This document shows, in pieces, positions 50,961-59,688 of a stretch of DNA of 59,919 bases. A program made the position numbers and the translations under genes. This DNA comes from Bacteroidales bacterium (GTDB lineage: Bacteria > Bacteroidota > Bacteroidia > Bacteroidales > UBA932), in NCBI GenBank assembly GCA_016291185.1, contig JAEFAI010000013.1:1-59919 (forward strand), in the 5' to 3' direction. The notes under the pieces are model-generated. The model was not told where the DNA came from, did not search any database, and was given only the letters and a program-made list of their open reading frames with translations. Position 1 is the first letter of the stretch, and every line of letters begins with the position of its first letter.

Positions 50961-51085
50961 TGACGGAGGAAGATGCCGCCGAGGTGAGGGCGGGGCGGCC
51001 GAGAAAGAAGAAAACAGAAGAAATTTTGCGAGATAGTTGCAAAATAAAAAAAGATATGTACCTTTGCAGTGTAATAGTTCAATAA
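50960..51085 (+). CDS. possible truncated small gene with AT-hook-like motif (41 aa)
   Basis: The frame begins MTEEDAAEVRAGRPRKKKTE, where GRPRKKK is an AT-hook-like or ribbon-helix-helix N-terminal motif often seen in small DNA-binding proteins of mobile elements. It ends after 41 codons, with the promoter of the ABC operon (51059) inside it. It may be the remaining 5' end of such a gene, fused by deletion to the transporter operon. A chance frame is possible. Confidence 0.3.
   Translation: MTEEDAAEVRAGRPRKKKTEEILRDSCKIKKDMYLCSVIVQ
51059..51066 (+). promoter_or_regulatory. -7 promoter box for the MacB/TolC-type operon
   Basis: TACCTTTG matches TAnnTTTG; a GTTG at 51036-51039 stands 19 bases upstream, the usual distance for a -33 element. 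Confidence 0.7.
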
Positions 51086-51093
51086 GACACTAT

Positions 51094-51816
51094 ATGCTCA
51101 TCGAACTCAAAGACGTCAACAAGACATACAACAACGGCCAGCCGTTGCACGTGTTGAAAGGAATCAACCTCGGCATCGACAAGGGAGAATTCGTCTCCAT
51201 CATGGGTGCCTCCGGCTCCGGCAAGTCCACGCTGCTCAACATCCTGGGCATCCTGGACAACTACGACATGGGCGAGTACTCCATCGACGGCCGCCTGATC
51301 AAGGGCCTGACCGAGCGTCAGGCCGCGGACTACCGCAACCATATGATTGGATTCATCTTCCAGTCCTTCAACCTGATCGGCTTCAAGACCGCCGTCGAGA
51401 ACGTGGAGCTGCCCTTGTTCTACCAGGGCGTCCCCCGCGCCAAGCGCCACCAGATGGCGATGGAGTACCTCGAGCGGCTGGGCCTCGCCGACTGGGCGAA
51501 GCACTACCCGAACGAGATGTCCGGCGGACAGAAGCAGCGCGTCGCCATCGCCCGCGCGCTGATCACCCAGCCCAAGATCATCCTGGCCGACGAGCCCACG
51601 GGCGCGCTCGACTCCAAAACCTCCGAGGAGGTGATGCAGCTGCTCGCCAAGCTCAACCGCGAAGAGGGCGTGACCATCATCGTGGTCACGCACGAAAGCG
51701 GCGTGGCCAACTGCACCGACAAGATCATCCACATCAAGGACGGCGTCATCGGCGAAATTGAAGACAACCGCGAGCACCGCGCGTCGGTGTTCGGCACCAG
51801 CACCATCATGAAATGA
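51094..51816 (+). CDS. ABC transporter ATPase (MacB/LolD type)
   Basis: Protein of 240 residues starting MLIELKDVNKTYNNGQPLHV. Walker A GASGSGKSTLLN, Q-loop FIFQSFNLI, signature MSGGQKQRVAIARAL, Walker B IILADEPTGALD and switch histidine VVTHES are complete. It energises the two permeases encoded downstream. ATG 51094 is preferred, since the longer frame runs through the promoter at 51059. It overlaps the next gene by 4 bases. Confidence 0.93.
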   Translation: MLIELKDVNKTYNNGQPLHVLKGINLGIDKGEFVSIMGASGSGKSTLLNILGILDNYDMGEYSIDGRLIKGLTERQAADYRNHMIGFIFQSFNLIGFKTAVENVELPLFYQGVPRAKRHQMAMEYLERLGLADWAKHYPNEMSGGQKQRVAIARALITQPKIILADEPTGALDSKTSEEVMQLLAKLNREEGVTIIVVTHESGVANCTDKIIHIKDGVIGEIEDNREHRASVFGTSTIMK

Positions 51817-53081
51817 GAGATCTGTTCACAGAGATATGGGAGAGCCTCCGGCGCAACAAGCTCCGCACCGCCCTTACGGGCTTCGCGGTGGCCTGGGGCA
51901 TCTTCATGCTCATTGTGCTGCTGGGCGCCGGCAACGGCATCATGAATACGACGGAGTCGAACATGTCCGGCATCAACGCCAACACCATGCGGGTGTATGG
52001 CAACAGCACCTCCAAGCCCTATGGCGGCTTCAAGCAGGGCCGGTATATCGAGCTGGACGAGCGTGACATGGCCCGGACGGCCAGCCCGGCCTTCGCCGAC
52101 CACGTGGACGACATCTCCGCCGTTCTGTCCCAGAGCGGATTCAAGATGACTTACGGGAAGCGCTACTTCGACATCTCCCTGTCCGGCGTCTATCCGGACT
52201 ACGGCCAGATGAACCGCGTGGAGGTCCTGGCGGGCCGCTTCATCAACAAGAACGACCTGAAGGCCCGCCGCAAGGTAATCGTGATCACCCACATGCAGGC
52301 CCGCAACTTCCTGGGCGGCAAGGAGAACTACGAATCTCTGGTCGGCCAGCGCGTCAAGATCGGCAACCTTTCGTTCCAGATCGCGGGCGTCCGCCGGGCG
52401 GCAGAAAATGAGAACGATTCCGAGATATTCACGCCGTACACGACCCTTCGGGACATCTTCGCCAAGAGCGACAACATCGACATGCTTGCCTTCACCTTCC
52501 ACGGCCTGGAGACCGAGGAAGAGAACGAGGCATTCGAAAAAGATTATAAGCGCAGCCTGAATACCCTGCACGGCGCCGCGCCCGATGATGAGCGCGCCAT
52601 CTGGATCAACAATTCCTTCCGGATGAGCATGCAGATGAACAAGGGGCACCACATGCTGGAGGTCTTCCTCTGGATTGTCGGTCTGTTCACGCTGCTGAGC
52701 GGCATCGTGGGCGTGAGCAACATCATGCTCATCACCGTCAAGGAGCGCACGCACGAATTCGGCATCCGCAAGGCCATCGGCGCAAACCCCTGGGGCATCA
52801 TGAAACTGATCATCGCCGAGAGCGTGAGCATTACCGCCGTCTTCGGTTACATCGGCATGGTGCTGGGCATGCTTGCCTGCGGCCTGCTGAACGCCACCGT
52901 CGGGTCCAACCCGCTGGAGCTGTTCGGCGAGAGCATCCAGGTGATGAAAGATCCTTCCGTGGGGCTGGACGTGGCCCTGGAAGCCACCCTGCTGCTGGTC
53001 GTCGCCGGCACCATCGCCGGCCTGATCCCGGCACGAAAAGCCGCCAAAGTCAAACCCATTGAAGCCCTGAGAGCCGAATGA
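51813..53081 (+). CDS. MacB-type ABC permease 1
   Basis: Protein of 422 residues with the MacB/FtsX layout: one N-terminal helix (ALTGFAVAWGIFMLIVLLGA), a large periplasmic domain (about 45-285) and three C-terminal helices (LFTLLSGIVGVSNIMLITVK, then RTHEFGIRKAIGANPWGIM and the end VKPIEALRAE). These permeases work by mechanotransmission in drug, peptide or lipoprotein export. It overlaps both neighbours by 4 bases. Confidence 0.93.
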   Translation: MRDLFTEIWESLRRNKLRTALTGFAVAWGIFMLIVLLGAGNGIMNTTESNMSGINANTMRVYGNSTSKPYGGFKQGRYIELDERDMARTASPAFADHVDDISAVLSQSGFKMTYGKRYFDISLSGVYPDYGQMNRVEVLAGRFINKNDLKARRKVIVITHMQARNFLGGKENYESLVGQRVKIGNLSFQIAGVRRAAENENDSEIFTPYTTLRDIFAKSDNIDMLAFTFHGLETEEENEAFEKDYKRSLNTLHGAAPDDERAIWINNSFRMSMQMNKGHHMLEVFLWIVGLFTLLSGIVGVSNIMLITVKERTHEFGIRKAIGANPWGIMKLIIAESVSITAVFGYIGMVLGMLACGLLNATVGSNPLELFGESIQVMKDPSVGLDVALEATLLLVVAGTIAGLIPARKAAKVKPIEALRAE

Positions 53082-54322
53082 AACTGGATATCAATACTTA
53101 CCACGAGATCGCGGACTCCCTGCTTCGCAACAAGAGCCGGAGCCTGCTGACAGGATTCGGTATCTTCTGGGGCCTGTTCATGCTGCTGGTCATGCTCGGC
53201 GCCGGCAGCGGCATTAAGGGTCTGCTGACCCAGAACTTCGAGGGCTTCGCCTCCAATGCCGCCCTCATGGCTTCCGCCAATACTTCCGTCCCTTACAAGG
53301 GATTCCAGGAAGGCCGTTACTGGGAGCTGGAGTACCGCGACATGGAGCGCCTCAAGATCCTCATTCCGGAACTGGACGTCGTGACCCCGATGATCAGCCA
53401 GTGGGGCCAGACGGCCGTGTATAATTCGCAGACGACCAATTGCAACGTGACGGGTGTGAATGCGGACTACGTCGCCATCGAGGCGCCGCAGATCAAGTAT
53501 GGCCGCTTCCTGAACGAAGTGGACGTGGAGCGCGGACGCAAGGTCTGCGTGATCGGCAAACGTATCTACCAGGAACTTTTCCCCGAAGGCGGAGATCCGT
53601 GCGGAACCTTCATCCAGGTCGGATCCGTTTTCTTCCAGATCGTGGGTGTGAACTTTGCCTCCGGCATGATGAACATCAACGGCAACACTGCCCAGAAAGT
53701 GGTCATCCCGGCCACCATCGCCCAGCAACTGTACAACCGCGGTGAGACCGTGGATATCATTTGCACGACGGCCAAGCCCGGCATCCACGTGGTGGAGCTG
53801 GAGAAGCGGATCCGTCAGGTGCTGGGCCGGGAGCACTACTTCGACCCGGAAGACGAACCGGCCATGATTTTCCTTGGCACCGAGCAGATCTTCAACTTGA
53901 TCGACACCCTGTTCCGGGGCCTGGACTTCCTGATCCTGCTGATCGGTCTGGGGACGCTGTTTGCCGGCGCCATTGGCGTGAGCAACATCATGATGGTCAC
54001 GGTCAAGGAGCGGACGACCGAAATCGGTATCCGCCGGGCCATCGGCGCCACGCCCTCGGACATCCTTTCGCAGATCATGCTTGAGAGCGTGAGCCTGACG
54101 CTGGTGGCCGGCATGTTCGGCATCGTGTTCTCGGTGATGTCGCTGAGCGTGGCCGAAATGATTGTGCGGAGCGCAGGTGAATTCGAACCTGCCTTCCAGA
54201 TCGGGTTCGGGCTGGCGGTGGCCGCTGCGGCGCTGCTCACCGTGCTCGGCATCGCGGCTGGCCTGGCGCCCGCCCTGCGCGCGATGAATATCAAGCCCGT
54301 GGACGCCATGAGAGATGAATAA
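53078..54322 (+). CDS. MacB-type ABC permease 2
   Basis: Protein of 414 residues, paralogous to the preceding permease: N-terminal helix (GFGIFWGLFMLLVMLGAGSG), periplasmic domain, and three C-terminal helices with GVSNIMMVTVKERTTEIGIR and IGATPSDILSQIMLESVSL, ending in MNIKPVDAMRDE. The two permeases probably form a heterodimer with the shared ATPase. Confidence 0.93.
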   Translation: MKLDINTYHEIADSLLRNKSRSLLTGFGIFWGLFMLLVMLGAGSGIKGLLTQNFEGFASNAALMASANTSVPYKGFQEGRYWELEYRDMERLKILIPELDVVTPMISQWGQTAVYNSQTTNCNVTGVNADYVAIEAPQIKYGRFLNEVDVERGRKVCVIGKRIYQELFPEGGDPCGTFIQVGSVFFQIVGVNFASGMMNINGNTAQKVVIPATIAQQLYNRGETVDIICTTAKPGIHVVELEKRIRQVLGREHYFDPEDEPAMIFLGTEQIFNLIDTLFRGLDFLILLIGLGTLFAGAIGVSNIMMVTVKERTTEIGIRRAIGATPSDILSQIMLESVSLTLVAGMFGIVFSVMSLSVAEMIVRSAGEFEPAFQIGFGLAVAAAALLTVLGIAAGLAPALRAMNIKPVDAMRDE

Positions 54323-54337
54323 TAATACGCAAGAGAT

Positions 54338-55435
54338 ATGAAAAAGTTTTCTAAGTACATTCTGACCGCGTTCTTCGCGATCCTTGTCATCGGAACGTTC
54401 GTGTTCCTGTTCAAGAAAACCCGACCGGTCGAGATCCGCTACCAGGAGATCGAGGTGGCCACGGCGGACATTGAGCGCACGACCGTGGTCACGGGCAAGA
54501 TTGTCCCGCGCAACGAAGTCAACGTGAAGCCGCAGATCAACGGCATCATCGCCGAACTCTACAAGGAGGCCGGCCAGCAGGTCAAGGAAGGCGAGGTGAT
54601 CGCCAAGCTCCGCGTCATCCCGGACATGAACTCCCTGAGCTCCGCCCAGTCGCGCGTCCGCCTCTCCGAGATCAATCTCAAGCAGGCGAAGACCAACTAC
54701 GAGCGCGAGAAGGCCCTCTACGACAAGAAGCTCGTCAGCGACGAGGAATATGACCAGGTCCTGCAGGCCTACAACCAGGCCAAGGAAGAGCGGGCGGCCG
54801 CCCAGGAATCCCTGGAGGTCATTCGCGACGGTGTGTCCTCTTCCAACAAGACGGGTAGCTCCACGCTGATCCGCTCCACGATCACCGGCCTCATCCTCGA
54901 CATTCCGGTCAAGGTGGGTAACTCCGTGATCCAGGCCAACACGATGAATGACGGTACGACCGTCGCCACGGTGGCGAACATGTCGGATCTCATCTTCGAC
55001 GGCAACATCGACGAGACGGAGGTCGGCGCCCTTTCCGAGGGCACGCCCATGCACATCCGCATCGGTGCGCTGCAGGGCTTTGACACGGAGGCGGCCCTCG
55101 AGTACATTTCGCCGAAGGCGGTCGAGAGCAACGGCGCCAACCAGTTCGAGATCAAGGCGGCCGTGAAGGTGTCGGGCGACCACAAGATCCGCTCCGGCTA
55201 CAGCGCCAACGCCGAGATCGTTCTGGAGCGGGTGGAGCAGGTGCTCTCCATCCCGGAAAGCGCCCTGGAATTCGCCGGGGACGACACCTTCGTGTACAAG
55301 AAGAACGCTGCCGGAGAGTACGAGCGCGTGCAGGTCGAGACCGGCCTGAGCGACGGCGTCAATATCGAAATCACGAGCGGCCTGCAGTCGGGTGACATCG
55401 TCCGCGGTCCGCGCATCATCAATGACGAAAAATAA
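54338..55435 (+). CDS. periplasmic adaptor (HlyD/MacA family)
   Basis: Protein of 365 residues. An N-terminal membrane anchor (YILTAFFAILVIGTFVFLFK) is followed by the lipoyl-like strands (VVTGKIVPRNEVNVKPQING), a coiled-coil hairpin (LSSAQSRVRLSEINLKQAKT, ALYDKKLVSDEEYDQVLQAY) and a barrel domain, as in MacA. It joins the inner-membrane permeases to the TolC-like channel. It starts 15 bases after permease 2. Confidence 0.92.
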   Translation: MKKFSKYILTAFFAILVIGTFVFLFKKTRPVEIRYQEIEVATADIERTTVVTGKIVPRNEVNVKPQINGIIAELYKEAGQQVKEGEVIAKLRVIPDMNSLSSAQSRVRLSEINLKQAKTNYEREKALYDKKLVSDEEYDQVLQAYNQAKEERAAAQESLEVIRDGVSSSNKTGSSTLIRSTITGLILDIPVKVGNSVIQANTMNDGTTVATVANMSDLIFDGNIDETEVGALSEGTPMHIRIGALQGFDTEAALEYISPKAVESNGANQFEIKAAVKVSGDHKIRSGYSANAEIVLERVEQVLSIPESALEFAGDDTFVYKKNAAGEYERVQVETGLSDGVNIEITSGLQSGDIVRGPRIINDEK

Positions 55436-55441
55436 ACGGCC

Positions 55442-56761
55442 ATGAAGAAGTACATGATCCTCATCGCAGCGCTCGTGGGCGGCCTGTCCGCCCAGGCGCA
55501 GCAGGCCCCGTGGAGCCTCTCGGACTGCATCAACTACGCCCTGGACCACAACCTGAGCGTACAGAAGAGCGCCCTGTCCGTGGAGCAGCGCGAGATCGAG
55601 CTGAACACGGCCCAGAACCGCCGGCTGCCGTCCCTGAGCGCCTCGGCCTCGGAGAACCTCTCCTTCGGCCGTGGCCTGACGGCGGACAATACCTATTCCA
55701 ATTCGAATACGACCTCGACTTCCTTCAGCCTGGGCGGCGAGGTGCCCATCTTCCAGGGCTTCGACATCACCAACGGCATCAAGCTCGGCAAGCTGAACCT
55801 CGCCGCGGCGACGGCCGACCTGGAGAAGGCCCGCGACGACATCCGCGTGGCCGTGGCGCAGGCCTACGTGCAGATCCTCTACAATCAGGAGTTGCTGCGC
55901 GTGGCGCACGAGCAGGCGGAGCATGACGCGCAGCTGCTGGAGCAGGTGCAGGAGCGCCTGCGGGCCGGCAAGGTCAGCGACGCGGAGGTGTCCGCGCAGC
56001 AGGCCACCCTGGCACAGAGCCGTCAGTCCGAGATCCAGGCCGAAGGCAACCTGCAGATCTCCTTGCTGGAGCTGACGCAGCTGCTGGAGCTCCCTTCGCC
56101 GGAGGGCTTCGCCATCGTCACGCCCGAGGTGGGTGACCCTTCGAAGGCGCTGCTGATGCGCCCGGAAGCCATCTACGACGAGGCGCTCTCCGTCAAGCCG
56201 GCCATCGAGGCGGCCCAGCTGAATGTGGATTACGCTGCGCTGAACATCAAGCGCGCCAAGGGCGGCTACTTGCCGAGCATCTCGCTCAGCGGCGGCCTGG
56301 GCACCAACTACTACACCAATTCCAAGTACCAGGCGGCCTCCTTCGGCGAGCAGATCAAGAACAACTTCAGCCAGTACGTCGGCGTGTCGATGAGCATCCC
56401 CATCTTCCAGCGCTTCAACACGCGCAACAACGTGCGTAACGCGGAGCTCAGCTACAAGGGCCAGCAGATCCAGCTGGAGAGCGTTAAGAAGGCGCTTTAC
56501 AAGGAGATCCAGCAGGCCTACTACAATGCCGTCAGCGCCCAGGCGCGCTATGCGGGCAGCCGCGAGTCGGCCGCCAGCGCGCTTCAGCACTACGAGCTGA
56601 CGGAGGAGAAGTACAAGGTGGGCAAGGCCGGAGTGACCGACTACAACGACGCCCGCAACAACTGGCTGCGCGCCGAGTCGGAACACATCCAGGCCCGCTT
56701 CCAGTGCCTCTACCAGGCCAAGCTGCTGGACTTCTACCGGGGGCAGGACTTGCAATTCTAA
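55442..56761 (+). CDS. TolC-family outer-membrane channel
   Basis: Protein of 439 residues with a signal peptide (MKKYMILIAALVGGLSAQAQ) and the two-fold repeat of TolC proteins: WSLSDCINYALDHNLSVQKS at the start, GFDITNGIKLGKLNLAAATA, then the second half with SVKPAIEAAQLNVDYAALNI and PIFQRFNTRNNVRNAELSYK. It forms the exit duct of the export system. It follows the adaptor gene by 6 bases and ends the operon. Confidence 0.93.
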   Translation: MKKYMILIAALVGGLSAQAQQAPWSLSDCINYALDHNLSVQKSALSVEQREIELNTAQNRRLPSLSASASENLSFGRGLTADNTYSNSNTTSTSFSLGGEVPIFQGFDITNGIKLGKLNLAAATADLEKARDDIRVAVAQAYVQILYNQELLRVAHEQAEHDAQLLEQVQERLRAGKVSDAEVSAQQATLAQSRQSEIQAEGNLQISLLELTQLLELPSPEGFAIVTPEVGDPSKALLMRPEAIYDEALSVKPAIEAAQLNVDYAALNIKRAKGGYLPSISLSGGLGTNYYTNSKYQAASFGEQIKNNFSQYVGVSMSIPIFQRFNTRNNVRNAELSYKGQQIQLESVKKALYKEIQQAYYNAVSAQARYAGSRESAASALQHYELTEEKYKVGKAGVTDYNDARNNWLRAESEHIQARFQCLYQAKLLDFYRGQDLQF

Positions 56762-56770
56762 ACAAATTGC

Positions 56771-56778
56771 TAAATTTG
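56771..56778 (+). promoter_or_regulatory. -7 promoter box giving a leaderless transcript
   Basis: TAAATTTG matches TAnnTTTG and ends 4 bases before the ATG at 56783. Confidence 0.55.
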
Positions 56779-56782
56779 CAAT

Positions 56783-57523
56783 ATGAAAAAGTTAATTCTA
56801 GCCATTGCCGCGCTTGCGCTTTGTGCAACCGCTTTCGCCCAGGACCGCGAGATCGATCTCGAGGATTGGGATAACTTCAACAAGATTGAACTCTCGCGGG
56901 GTCGTTCCCATGTGGAGACGAACCTGACCTTTGCTTTCCCGATGCATTTCGGCTGGTCGACCTTGACCAACATCAACTACAAGGGAGACTGGGCCACGGG
57001 CGATTTTTCGAACTTCCTGGATTTCAACACGGGCAAGAATTTTATGTACGGCCTGCAGCTGGTTGGCATGGATCTCCGCTACGGCGCCGTGGGGCTGAAC
57101 CTCGGCCTGCGCTGGACCTTTATGGATTTCACCTTCCGGGATAATAAGACCTCGATCAAGCCGAGCGGCAACACCTTTGTCCCGTACTATATCGATCTGG
57201 TGGATGCGACCTATAACTACCGCAAATCCAAGATCCACGCTTCCTATTTCGGTATCCCGGCCCGCCTGAGCCTCAATTTTGGCAAGGCTTCGATTTATGC
57301 CGGGGGCAGCTTCGAGTTCCTCGTGAACGGTTTTGCGAAGTACCGCGCACCGAAGAGCAAGACGCAGATGAAGCATCTCTTCCATCAGTTCCGCGCCACG
57401 GTTGAGGGTGGTTTCTCCTACGGCAACCTCGGCGTGTTCGTGCAGTACGGCCTGACGCCGCTCTTCCCTGCGGATCTGAGCGACGCCAAGACCCTGACCT
57501 TCGGCCTCCTGCTTGGCCTGTAG
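56783..57523 (+). CDS. outer-membrane beta-barrel protein
   Basis: Protein of 246 residues with a signal peptide (MKKLILAIAALALCATAFAQ). The mature part consists of amphipathic strands rich in aromatic residues (HVETNLTFAFPMHFGWSTLT, AVGLNLGLRWTFMDFTFRDN, KASIYAGGSFEFLVNGFAKY) and ends in LTFGLLLGL. It resembles small outer-membrane barrels of Bacteroidota without known function. It has its own promoter and is 21 bases from the TolC gene. Confidence 0.75.
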   Translation: MKKLILAIAALALCATAFAQDREIDLEDWDNFNKIELSRGRSHVETNLTFAFPMHFGWSTLTNINYKGDWATGDFSNFLDFNTGKNFMYGLQLVGMDLRYGAVGLNLGLRWTFMDFTFRDNKTSIKPSGNTFVPYYIDLVDATYNYRKSKIHASYFGIPARLSLNFGKASIYAGGSFEFLVNGFAKYRAPKSKTQMKHLFHQFRATVEGGFSYGNLGVFVQYGLTPLFPADLSDAKTLTFGLLLGL

Positions 57524-57525
57524 GT

Positions 57526-57993
57526 ATGGCCTTTCAGGAGATAGAGCGCAAATTCCTGGTCGCCGGAGACTTCCGTAAGGAGGCTTCCGGCGCCAGTCGT
57601 ATTATCCAGGGCTTCCTGAGCTCCGTTCCGGGTCGCACCGTGCGCGTGCGGGTCCGCGGAGAGCAGGGCTTCCTGACTGTCAAGGGCCCGGCCCAGGGCC
57701 TGACGCGCTTCGAGTGGGAGAAAGAGATCCCCGCCGCCGAAGCGGAGCAACTGCTCGCCCTGTGCGAGCCGGGCGTGATCGACAAGACGCGCTGGCTCGT
57801 CCCTGCCTCCGACGCGCACGTGTGGGAGGTGGACGAGTTTCACGGCGACAACGAGGGCCTCGTGGTCGCCGAAATCGAGTTGGGTGCCGAGGACGAGCCG
57901 TTCGTGCGGCCCTCCTGGGTGGGCGCGGAGGTCACGGGCGACCGCCGCTACTACAACTCGATGCTGATTAAATGCCCGTACAAGGATTGGTAA
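57526..57993 (+). CDS. CYTH-domain phosphohydrolase
   Basis: Protein of 155 residues opening with the family signature EIERKFLV (residues 5-12), then RTVRVRVRGEQGFLTVKGPA, FEWEKEIP, DKTRW and EVDEFHGDNEGLVVAEIEL. Alternating charged residues line the tunnel of this fold. Bacterial members hydrolyse inorganic triphosphate or related compounds; some are adenylate cyclases, so the reaction is not certain. It begins 2 bases after the barrel gene. Confidence 0.88.
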   Translation: MAFQEIERKFLVAGDFRKEASGASRIIQGFLSSVPGRTVRVRVRGEQGFLTVKGPAQGLTRFEWEKEIPAAEAEQLLALCEPGVIDKTRWLVPASDAHVWEVDEFHGDNEGLVVAEIELGAEDEPFVRPSWVGAEVTGDRRYYNSMLIKCPYKDW

Positions 57994-58001
57994 CTATCGT
58001 C

Positions 58002-58022
58002 ATTCCGGGCTTGACCCGGAAT
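58002..58022. repeat. intergenic palindrome
   Basis: ATTCCGGG and CCCGGAAT form a perfect 8-bp stem with loop CTTGA. It lacks a T-run, so it is more likely a dispersed palindromic repeat than a terminator. It sits between the CYTH gene and galE. Confidence 0.5.
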
Positions 58023-58045
58023 CTCGTAATATAAAGAATACCGAT

Positions 58046-59068
58046 ATGAGCAAGAAGACCGTTCTCGTGTCCGGCGGAGCCGGATTCATCGGCAGCCACG
58101 TCACCGTGGAGCTGACCCAGGCCGGCTATGACGTTATCATCGCCGATAACTTCTCCAACTGTGACGAGACCAACTACAAGGGCGTCTGCGCCATCCTCGG
58201 CAAGGAACTTCCGCTGGTCCCGATGGATTTCTGCCACAAATCTTCCGTTGAGGAGTTGTTCGACAAATATCCCATCGACGCGGTCATCCATTTCGCCGCC
58301 TTCAAGGCGGTGGGCGAGTCTGTGTCCGAGCCGCTCAAGTACTATCGCAACAACCTCCTCTCGTTTATCAACATCCTGGATGTGGCGCGGCAGAAGGGCT
58401 GCAACGTGCTCTTCTCCTCGTCCGCGACGGTCTATGGCCAGACGGACCAGCTCCCGGTGACGGAGCAGAGTCCGCGCCAGCCGGCCGAGTCGCCCTACGG
58501 CAACACCAAGACGATGTGCGAGGACATCCTGCGCGACAGCGTGAAGGCCTATCCGGGTGTGCGCGGCATTGCGCTGCGTTATTTCAACCCTATCGGCGCG
58601 CATCCGTCCGCACTCATCGGTGAGTTGCCGCGCGGCGTGCCCAACAACCTGGTGCCGTACATCACGCAGACCGCCATCGGCAAGCGCGAGTGCCTGTCGG
58701 TGTTCGGCAACGATTACCCGACGCCCGACGGGACCTGCCTGCGCGACTTCATCGATATCGTCGACCTGGCGAAGGCGCACGTTTGCGCGGTCACGCGTAT
58801 GTGCGAGGGCAAGATGAAGCAGGACTACGAGATCTTCAATGTCGGCACCGGCCGGCCGCTCTCCGTGCTCGAGCTGATTACCGCCTTTGAGAAGGTCAAC
58901 GGGCTGAAGCTCAACTGGAAATTTGCCCCGCGCCGCGCCGGCGACGTGGTCGCCATCTGGGCGGACCCGACCCTCGCCGAGCAGGAGCTCGGCTGGAAGG
59001 CGGAGCGCAGCATTGAGGAGACCCTTGCCGCCGCCTGGGCCTGGGAGAAAAGATTGGCTGGAAAATAG
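58046..59068 (+). CDS. galE: UDP-glucose 4-epimerase
   Basis: Protein of 340 residues of the short-chain dehydrogenase family. NAD-binding GGAGFIGSH (residues 10-18), catalytic SSSATVYG and YGNTK (Tyr-x-x-x-Lys), IALRYFNPIGAHPSALIGEL and GTCLRDFIDIVDLAKAH are typical of GalE. It interconverts UDP-glucose and UDP-galactose, and in some species also the N-acetyl forms, which would feed the surface glycan genes. No clear promoter before it; probably read with the CYTH gene. Confidence 0.93.
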   Translation: MSKKTVLVSGGAGFIGSHVTVELTQAGYDVIIADNFSNCDETNYKGVCAILGKELPLVPMDFCHKSSVEELFDKYPIDAVIHFAAFKAVGESVSEPLKYYRNNLLSFINILDVARQKGCNVLFSSSATVYGQTDQLPVTEQSPRQPAESPYGNTKTMCEDILRDSVKAYPGVRGIALRYFNPIGAHPSALIGELPRGVPNNLVPYITQTAIGKRECLSVFGNDYPTPDGTCLRDFIDIVDLAKAHVCAVTRMCEGKMKQDYEIFNVGTGRPLSVLELITAFEKVNGLKLNWKFAPRRAGDVVAIWADPTLAEQELGWKAERSIEETLAAAWAWEKRLAGK

Positions 59069-59191
59069 TCATTCGCCGGTCGCGCGTTGGCGTTGTGGAG
59101 GGCGGAGCAGAAATTGGTTTTTCGAGCAACTGCACGGAAAATAATTTCTGGCCGCCCGCGGGAGAAGACCGGCGAAGCTAACAGAACAGTG

Positions 59192-59683
59192 ATGTATATC
59201 GGGCTGATCAGCGATACCCACGGAGTTTTCTCCGACGGCTTCCGGAAATTCCTGGAGCCGGTGGACGTCATCTGGCATGCAGGCGACTTCGGCGGCGGCA
59301 TCTCCTTTGCCGAATCCATCGCCGCCTTCAAGCCGGTGGTCGGCGTGTGCGGCAACTGCGACGGGCAGGACATCCGCTACAGCTACCCTCAGCACCAGTA
59401 CCTCGAAGTTCAGGGCCTCAAGGTCCTGATGACCCACATCGGTGGCTCGCCCGGCCACTACGACCTGCGCGCCGCCGCCCTGATCGACCGCTACAAGCCC
59501 GACGTCTTCATCTGCGGCCACTCCCATATCCTCAAGGTGATGCAGGACCACGCGCACAACATGCTCTACATCAACCCCGGCGCCGCTGGCCTCCAGGGCT
59601 GGCAGGTCGTTCGTACCGCCCTCCGCTTCCGGATCGAATCCGGAGAAGTGAAAGATATGGAAGTATTTGAGCTTCCGAGATAA
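59192..59683 (+). CDS. YfcE/MJ0936-type metallophosphodiesterase
   Basis: Protein of 163 residues starting MYIGLISDTHGVF. Metal ligands are clear: D-x-H in SDTHG, GD in HAGDFGG, GNCD, and the C-terminal THIGGSPGHY and GHSH. Such enzymes split phosphodiester bonds in small substrates in vitro; the natural substrate is unknown. An in-frame ATG at 59087 adds 35 arginine-rich residues unlike the family and was not chosen. Confidence 0.9.
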   Translation: MYIGLISDTHGVFSDGFRKFLEPVDVIWHAGDFGGGISFAESIAAFKPVVGVCGNCDGQDIRYSYPQHQYLEVQGLKVLMTHIGGSPGHYDLRAAALIDRYKPDVFICGHSHILKVMQDHAHNMLYINPGAAGLQGWQVVRTALRFRIESGEVKDMEVFELPR

Positions 59684-59688
59684 AGCAT

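Noticed and set aside
52847..56755. Open frame of 1,302 codons on the minus strand across the permease, adaptor and TolC genes
   Set aside because: It spans four real genes on the other strand and has no recognisable domain.
58002..58022. Palindrome before galE as a terminator
   Set aside because: No T-run on either side; listed as a repeat instead.
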